Shown in pieces: positions 51,801 through 60,800 of a stretch of DNA of 64,000 nucleotides (its first letter is position 1; each line of letters begins with the position of its first letter). The notes under the pieces are model-generated. The model did not search any database. It saw nothing but the letters and a program-made list of their open reading frames with translations, and was not told where the DNA came from. Source of the stretch: Paracentrotus lividus. Lineage: Eukaryota; Echinodermata; Echinoidea; Camarodonta; Echinidae. The DNA lies in contig CALNVZ010000649.1 in NCBI GenBank assembly GCA_940671915.1, forward strand, positions 7,977,233 to 8,041,232, given 5' to 3'. The position numbers were made by a program, and so were the translations under genes.

Positions 51801-54800
51801 TTAATTTTTCATTCATTAATATTCAAGTATTATAAACCTATCGGGTATGTATTGGAAATTTGATAAGATTATCCTTTTAAATCCAAAGGTTTCAGCTTAT
51901 ATCATTGGAAACTGGCTTCACTCTCATTTTTATTATTTAAATGTCCTTCATGAAAATTGGTAGCCCATTTCATTCAAAATTAACTTTTAGAATTTGTATT
52001 TTAGTCCATCTTAATTTTTCATTCATTAATATTCAAGTATTATCTAACCTATCGGGTATGTATTGGAAATTTGATAAGATTATCCTTTTAATCCAAACTT
52101 AGGTTTCAGCTTATATCATTGGAAACTGGCTTCACTATCATTTTTATTATTTAAATGTCCTTCATGAAAATTGGTAGCCCATTTCATTCAAAATTAATTT
52201 TTAGAATTTGTATTTGTCCATCTTAATTTTTCATTCATTCATTTTGAAGTATTTTTAACCTATCGGGTATGTAGTGGTCTAGTGGAAGTTAGACAAGATT
52301 ATTCTTTTAATCCACACATTTTAGCTTTAGATTTTCATGTAGATACATGTAGCCTCATTTAATCCTGGCTTCAATATCATTTTTATTATTTCAATCTCCT
52401 TCAAGAAAATTGGGAGCCCATTTCATTCAAGATTTAGTCCATCTTTTTTTTTTATTTTCAAGTATCCTTTCTAACCCATCGGGTATGTAGTGGAAGTTAG
52501 ACCAGATTATTCTTTTAATCTAAACATTTCAGCTTTTAGTTGTACATGTAGATAACTTGATTTCATCCCTGCTTCGCTATGATAAATTTGTTTTACCGGT
52601 ATATAAATGTCCTTCATAAGACTGAGCCATTTCATTTGAAATTAACATCTAGAATTTATTTTACTTTTTTATCCATCATAATTTTTCATTCATTATCAAG
52701 TATTTTTATCTAACCCATTGGGTATGTAGTGGAAGTTAGACTAGATTATTCTTTTAATCCAAAAATTTCAGCTTTAGATGTCAAAGTACATGTAGATAAC
52801 TTGATTTCATCCCGGCTTCACTATCATAAATTTGTATTACCGGTATAGAAAGGTCCTTCATAAGAGTGAGACATTTTATTTAAAATTAACGTCTAGAATT
52901 TTTTTTTTTTTTTCCATCTTAATTTTTCATTCATTATCAAGTATTATCTAACCTATCAGGTATGAAGTGGAAATTAGATAAGATTATCCTATTAATCCAT
53001 ATATTTCAGCTTACCTGTATATCATTGGAAACTGGCGTCACTATCATTTGTATTATTCATTAAAATTGGTAGCCCATTTCATTCAAAATTAACTTCTAGA
53101 GTTGGTATTTTAGTCCATCTTAATTTTTCATTCATTATCAAGTATTTCTATCTAACCCATTGGGTATGTAGTGGAAATTAGATAAGATTATTCTTATAAT
53201 CTAAACAGTTCAGCTTTAAATGCAGACAACCTCATTTAATCCTGGTTTCGCTATCATTTGTAATATTTATATCTCTTTCATGGAAGTTTGTAGCCCATTT
53301 CATTCAAAATTAACTTTTAGAATTTGAATTTAAAGTCCATCTTAATTTTTCACTTATTATCAAGTATTTCTCTCTAACCTGTCGGGTATGTAGCAGAAAT
53401 TAGACAAGATTTGTAGTCTCTTCTACATGTATATTGTGTTCCTTTGGAACACATTGAACGATTCCATTTTTTGATAGATGTAGTGATCACATACTTGCTC
53501 CAGTAGTCTTCTTACTTCATTATCTTTTGTATTATTCGATGGTCATCACAAAACTTAGTAGCCATTTCATTCAAAATTTACTCCCAGTATTAGTCCATCT
53601 TGATTTTTCATCCATTAACAAATATTTTCTCAAATTGATTTTGTCATTTAAAAGCAATCCAATGATGCATTTCTCAAGCACTGCAATTACAATAATAAAG
53701 GCTTTTAAAAAAATGTTTAATTTCTGAGTATTTGAGTCATCAAAGGCTATGTCTATTAAAGTCAGTTTCTACATATTGTATAACTGTTTTCTGATCTGAA
53801 TATAAACATTCTTCTCATGTACATTTAAAAGATATTCTCTAAAAAATCTTTTCTTGCAAATGTCATTGTCACTTGTTGTTTTCTCTGTCATGTCATGAAA
53901 TAGGAAAAAATTAGTTTCAATAAAAGAAGAACAATGAAGAACATATTGAAGGTTTTGCAAAAATCTGCCAAAAGAAAACAAAGATATGAATTTTTAGATT
54001 TTAATCTTTTGATGTACCTTGCAAGCTGCTCTCCAATGAAAGAATGCATGCCAATATATTCCATAGAGGATTGTATAACAACATGTGTCCAGTTATAATA
54101 CAAAGTAGATAGAATTCACAGGAAAAATGGAACAGTATGTCCTGAAAAATATTGGTACACAACATATGGCAGAGCAGCTTGCAAGTGTATTACAAAATTG
54201 AAACTTTAAAACTTTTATCCTTTGACAGATTTTCAGCAAAACCTGATTTCATGTGTTATTCTCATTGTTCTGCTAAATTTTCTATAAAAGACCTAAACTT
54301 ACCGGTGGACTTCACCTTTATTGATGTACATTGTAGGGGAGAGCGGGGTTATATGGAACATTTTTCACAAAAATGGCCGTAAAACAAAAGCGGATTTATT
54401 TCAAGAAACAATATGCAATCAAGTTGAGTGTATATCTGTATGCTACAAATGTACCCCATAAAATTCCGAAACTTAGTGATGGTTCCGGAAAAAATCTATC
54501 TTCAACAAGTCCATGTCAAGTGTTCCAACTAACCCCAGACATGGGGTTAGTTGGAACAAGGTATGGGGTAAGTTGAAACATTGTGCATTATATCATATAA
54601 AATTATATTTAAAATACCTGCATCATTATTGCATGGGTTCAGCTAACTTGCTTTATTGGTTCCAATTAAAATATTAAAGATTGGTGTTCATTTTTTTTTA
54701 ACTTCATGTTTTATTACACTTGATAGCATCCACTCAGATACAGATATTCTGAAGTCCTGTGAAGTAGCATTCTGCAATATATTTTGTTTAAACCAAAATA

Positions 54801-57800
54801 AAATTGTCCAATGTGCACTAATATACATTTATAGGAATATTTCGGAACACTTTGAACATTGAATTATATGACTTTTATTTTTTTATTCAGCTGAAACCTA
54901 TTTACTTAGTACATGTTCCAACTAACCCCGTTCAAAATGTTCCAACTAACCCCAGAGGCCCATTTGACATTTGTAAGCTTACAGCACAAAAGAGGGACAA
55001 CAACATGCCATATATTTAACCTTGTTTTGTAGCTTGGTATAACTGTTTGTTATAATCAAAAACTGGCCAACTTAACTTATGATCTTCTCTGAGATAATAA
55101 AACATTTGTAAAAATGACAAAATTTACTCAGAGGGTGAAAAAACAAACATTGCTTTCTAACTTCACGAGGCTTGAAGCATGTGTGCTGTCTAAAATGTGG
55201 TGGATGGCAGTTGCTAATAGCAACAACCTGAGGGTCGATTACATAAATATATTTATAGACGTTCAAGAAAATTACAATGTTTCAACTAACCCCGTGTTCC
55301 AACTAACCCCACTCTCCCCTACATGTAGTAGCAATCCTTGCCTCTCCCTCGCCCTATTGTATAACTTTCCTGTCTGCCTTTTATCTTTTATTTAAACTTC
55401 TGCAATTTATCTATAAATATGACTGCTTTCATTAACACTTTAGACAAAAGAAATGCAGATGTAGTAGACATCATCTATTTTCTTCTTTATTGCTATAACA
55501 TGTAAACTCACACTGTTATTCGTGGGCTGATAAAATTAGTATAATTCTGCATAATGGTGCTTTAAAAATGTACATTACTAAATCATGTCTAATATCCATT
55601 CAAGTCCAACTCATCATGAGAGATATATAAGAAAGAGGACGAAGCACACAGTCATACATACATGTACATGCAACAAAACAGGCTTTCAAATGGACAAAAA
55701 TAGCTGAGCAGTATCAAAAATAGATCCAAGAAGTCCAAAATAACTCAGAATTCTTTCATTATAGCTTCAACTGCCCTTGTGCATTAATCTCAGAGAAGTT
55801 GCTAACATGTAGTTGTCGCAGCTGTCTGCAAATTGTTTTGAATTGGTCCTATCCTCCTCAAAAGTTTGTTCACCTTTCATTATTTCACTACCATGTTAAG
55901 AGTGCATTAATAGAAGATGACTATCTAAACCCCTGTCCCAAAAGATAATAATTTTGTTTAAAAAATTATGTTATGCGTCAAATTACATGTACAATGTACC
56001 ACCAATACTTAATAGTATTTAGCTTTCCTTATAGTAATCTACAACACTTAACGCTTGATTATTGTCAGATAATACAACATAGGTCTACATGTAATTACAT
56101 GTATGCATCAAGAATAATAATGGATGGCCTATTACTATAGTACAGTATGCTGATGTGTGTCCTCCAAGATGTACATGTACATTGTATAACAACTCACTCA
56201 TGGGCAATTTTCAGTATCATATCTTCAGAGTAAGACTGTGGACCGAAACAGATTAAAAGCAAAATACAAAAGATGCGTTTCATAAACACCTACACTGTGA
56301 CAACTAATTTGCTTGAAATGTAAATTGAATCCATTCGTTTTAGATGTTATTTGTTCAAACCATTTGACCTCATAATACCAAGTTACATTTGCCTTTCTTT
56401 CTTTCAACTGTTATGTTTAATCATTTTTCAAATAAAAATGCAATGAAATTCAATGTTGCGCTTTAAGCTCATTTTTATCTCATTCACCATCTTAACACCT
56501 GTATAGATCTGCCCTAGTTCTGTTTGTCTGACTCATTCGCATTTTCGCATCACGCTCTCAAAATAACCCTCGCTTCTTCTAAAAATAACTGCTCCGGGGC
56601 GTGGTGAAGGGATTAATCCATTGCCCAAATTATCCCTTAACCCTTTAGCACCTAGAGACTGCGTGAAAAGTGTCAGTTTACTCACTAGCGGAAAGGGTTA
56701 CGTTGTGTTTCAATCAGGTTTTTTCATTAATAATTGCTCTTAAAACGTACTTTTTAGTGCAAAATCAGACAGCACACATCCAAAGGGTAATCCACAACAG
56801 TTATGGGCATGTTTCATCATATATTTTTGATACTATCTTGATTATAGCGTGCTTACACAGGGGCGGTTTTGGGCGGTTTAGTGAGTAAGCTGAGGGGCGG
56901 TCTCGGGCGGTTTAGGTGCTAAAGGGTTAACCTAAAAATAGCTTGGAATTAAGCCTCATATGCAAGCGGGTGTTTAGCAAGGAGTTGTAACTAGTGTCTT
57001 GCATGAAAGAGGGTGACATTTTTAGAAGTCATACATTTGATTTCTTTGCGTTGGTGTAAAGGTTATACATGTAAATAAAAACATATCTTGCATTGTGAAT
57101 TGAAAATCTCAACATATTTTGCAAAATATATTGTGTATTTCACTTGTAAAATTCAGGTATGAAATTGCTATACCTTTAGCCCCCTTCAGATCATCAAAAT
57201 TTTTATCTCCTTGTTTTAATAATTTGGTATCTATTGAATATTTGATTAATGGAAAACGAAAAAAGGGTCATAATATCTTGTAAAACAAAACACTAACAGC
57301 AGTTTCTAAAAATAAATAGAAACTGCTCATATTGTTTGGTTTAACAAGATATTTTGATACTTTTTGATGTACATGTACCATTGATTTTCTTTTAATTGTA
57401 TCTTTCATAACGTATACAAAGCATTTAATTTCTCTCTATATATTTTGTGCGGTCTTTATATACAGTGTCCTAAGCATTCAATTTCTCTGTTTCTATTTTT
57501 CATGATCTTTATAGACAGTGGCGGAGGAGGGGGTGGAAAGACGAGCTCCATAGGAAAGTCTAACCCTGGAACGCCTGTCATCTCGTCCAAGTTTGTACCG
57601 GGGCATCGCAAAACAAAAAGCTTAGGCGCAAAGTAAGTAAAGGTTCTTCTTTCGTGTCCACCATTTATAAATTTACACAAAACATTAGATATTTGGTAAT
57701 GACTTGGGACATTGCAAATCCCTCTCATTTGCAGCCACCGGGTTATCCTGGTTGCAATGCTCCATAAGATTTAGACATTGAAGGAGCTGCTCGAAGGTTT

Positions 57801-60800
57801 GCAACTTCCTTACCTTAAACTTTAGCTTGTTCCATCCGCATGTGGACATTGTTTCGCAAGGGTCTGCCATCGGCGCCGATCATTGGTGATGTTTCATTCT
57901 TTAAGGTCCCTCTGTTGATTATTCTCCACCATGTAAGAGGTGATCTTCATCCTTTATTTGTATTAAATATAAAATGTTATATGTACAAGTGGAAAACTTT
58001 TTTATACTCTATAGATGATCAATTATAACCTGGTAGTCTTTGGTATTTCCTTAGAGCAAGAACAATTGACTCTCTTTTGTGATTATTTTCATCTTTTTTG
58101 GTGATGTTGAACTTGAGAAACATGTACAATTGATTTTCTACAATCAATGATTATATGCCTGTACGTGTCAATGGCATTGTGTTGGTTTTGGAAATATTCT
58201 AAAAAACACAATGTTGGCATGATATCGCTGCAGTGAATTGATTTTCATGTATGAATAAATTAATCTGAATATAAATTATGACTTTAATATTTTCCTTTAT
58301 TACATACTCTCTTTATCTCCAGTGTTCCAAACCACTTAGGCCCTGCAGAACCTCTAAGGTAATTTTTCTCATTGTTCATGCTCTATAACAAGGTCATAAA
58401 AATATGACCCCAGTGTACAATTTTTGTTAAAAGAACAGTGTCTGTCATAGAAACATGTATTTGTAACCGATTTAGCCGCATTTTAGCCTCATGTTGTGGA
58501 TCCATACAGCTTCAGAGTGAATTCATTCTATACGTGACTACTGATGTTTTAATGTAATATTTTTCACCCGTATGGAAGATAAGTGTGATATTTGAATGTC
58601 ATTTTCTTTATATATTGTTTTTGTCACTTTATTCCAGCTTTCCGAACACAAATTTTGGGAATGGTCCAAGACATCTTCTGGATGACAGTCTATTAGAGGA
58701 GACGACAACGTCAATAAGACCTTCAGTATCAAGCTCAATTGAAGGTAGACATTCACGCCAATTTCAAAATTTAGGGACAGTGATTTTCTGTTTGTGGGTA
58801 AATCAAAAGGAAAATCAGTTTTGGTTCCTCACTTTTCCTGTGAAAATTCATTGAATTTACCTTTGCAAAACAGAATTCATATTTTTGCTGTGTACATTGT
58901 CTATGACAGAACAGAATTTCCATTGTAGATCAAATTTCAAATGGAATTATAGGTTTTTAGAAACAGAAAAGACCATTTTTTGAAATTGAAAATCACTCTC
59001 CATAAAATGGGGAGGCAAACAAGTAATGCCTCTTTAGTTTAAAAGACGTTATACTTTCAGTTGGCAAGTTTAATATCTCAATAAGACCTTCAGTATTAAG
59101 CTCAATAGAAGGTAGAATTTCACGCCAATTTCAAATAAAAACTAAGGCAACCCTTAATAAGTGATGCCTCTTTGGTTAATAAAAAGATGCAGTATACCTT
59201 AAAGATAATCTAGATTAGTAGTCATGATGAAATCAATCAAAACATTCTTGTTCATACCAGAATCTCAAGCATAGGATATACATACTACACACCAAAGGAA
59301 TTTACAGAAAATTGCGAATTTGCTGAGAAAAGAGCAAAATAAGCATAATTTCTGTAGCTGGACGGCCCGTCCAAGCACATGCGTGATAAACACGGCCCCG
59401 TGGAAAGTCTACGGGTATATAACAGTGCACGCGATTCGCACCGGATCTGTGTGCGTATGTTGTGCCGTGACTTGTGGCGATATAGCGGTCTACTCCAAGT
59501 TTCAATTTGACGGACTGTTTCTATATTTTTTCAACATTTCTTCAGAAATCATTATCGAAACGTTAATATAATCGTGTTTGGGCATATGTATATGTTAATG
59601 GAACAATGTGAGGACATATCTCACAGATTTATCTCAAATTATTTTGGCTGTAAGAACTCAAGCTTGGCTTTAAGATGGCAAGTTTAATATGTATATGGGA
59701 ATGCTATAGAAACTCTTAAGTATTTTTTAGGACATTTACTGCTTCATACAAGAATAGGACTTTTTAGTAAATCGAATTCGCCTCATTTGATATAATAATA
59801 ATGACAAGAGATGAAAAGGTGTTTAGAAATAATTTGGTACTAGGATAAACTGAACTATGGAGGAGCCAGTTAAACCCCTGAAATGGACAATTACACGAAA
59901 TCAATCCCAGCTGTAATGTAATGAAAAGCAACATTTATCTGAAATCAACATTCTTGTATTTCACTCTCTTCCTCTCTCTCTCTCTGTCTGTCTGTCTGTC
60001 TCTCTGTCTGTCTGTCTATCTCTCTTTCTCACTTTCTCTCTTTCTCTCTCTCTTTCTCTCTTTCTTCTAACATATGACCTCAGGAAGCAGTGAAGGGTCA
60101 GAGTTCAGTGATGACCAGGATGTCTGGCTAAATAACGGGTGAGTCTAGTGCCCTTGAAAATGGTCACTTTCCAACTTCAACATTTAACTTTAACTTTAAT
60201 TTGAAGAGCGATAAGTTTTGTTCTTTTTTCACAGTTTTTGTGTCATTAATAAATTTAGCATAAATGATATTGGTTTACTGTAGATTTTTTTAAATTTTTG
60301 TCTCTGATGTGTAAAATGATAAATTCAATATTACTTACTAATGTTTTGGAACCGACACAATTGTGGAAATGTATATCCTGGATTTCTATTATGATCTTGA
60401 TTCATAAATTTCTTGAAAAATGTGATTTTTGCCAACGTTCTTAAAACATTAATCAAAATTATGTGTGGTTTTCTTTTCCTAGGAGTGTAACAGAAAGCTG
60501 TGAGGATCTTGTTTCAAGTATAATCGACATCCCTCAAAACTTGTTCACATTAAATGGTAAGTTGAATTAGATAAAAGGTACATGTATGTAGGAATATGAT
60601 AATTTGTGATATTTAAAAATGCTCATTTTTATCATTGCAAATCATAACACTTTCTAATCAGGAGTTGGTAACGTTTATTATCAGATATGTGCATCATTCT
60701 ACTAAATTACTCTAATTGGACCCAGGTTTGGTCCCAGATGTACATGTAAATCATCACATCTGATTGATACAAGTCTGTTAAAGCTCAATTACGGGCAAGT

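Larger units (their letters stand above)
49295..57514 (+). other. RALGPS: RALGPS intron 10 (8.2 kb, or split by the candidate cassette exon)
   Basis: Apart from the listed repeats, 49560-50980, 53640-54330, 55323-56636 and 56931-57500 are AT-rich sequence with no gene or recognised structure. A poly-G tract is at 49556-49572. Confidence 0.8.

Noticed and set aside
51638-53480. CRISPR-like array
   Set aside because: The units are long, AT-rich and continuous without unique spacers, in a eukaryotic intron.
54373-54576. Open frame starting [13 protein letters not shown] as a possible transposase
   Set aside because: Only 67 codons inside an inverted-end element, with no DDE or DNA-binding motif visible.
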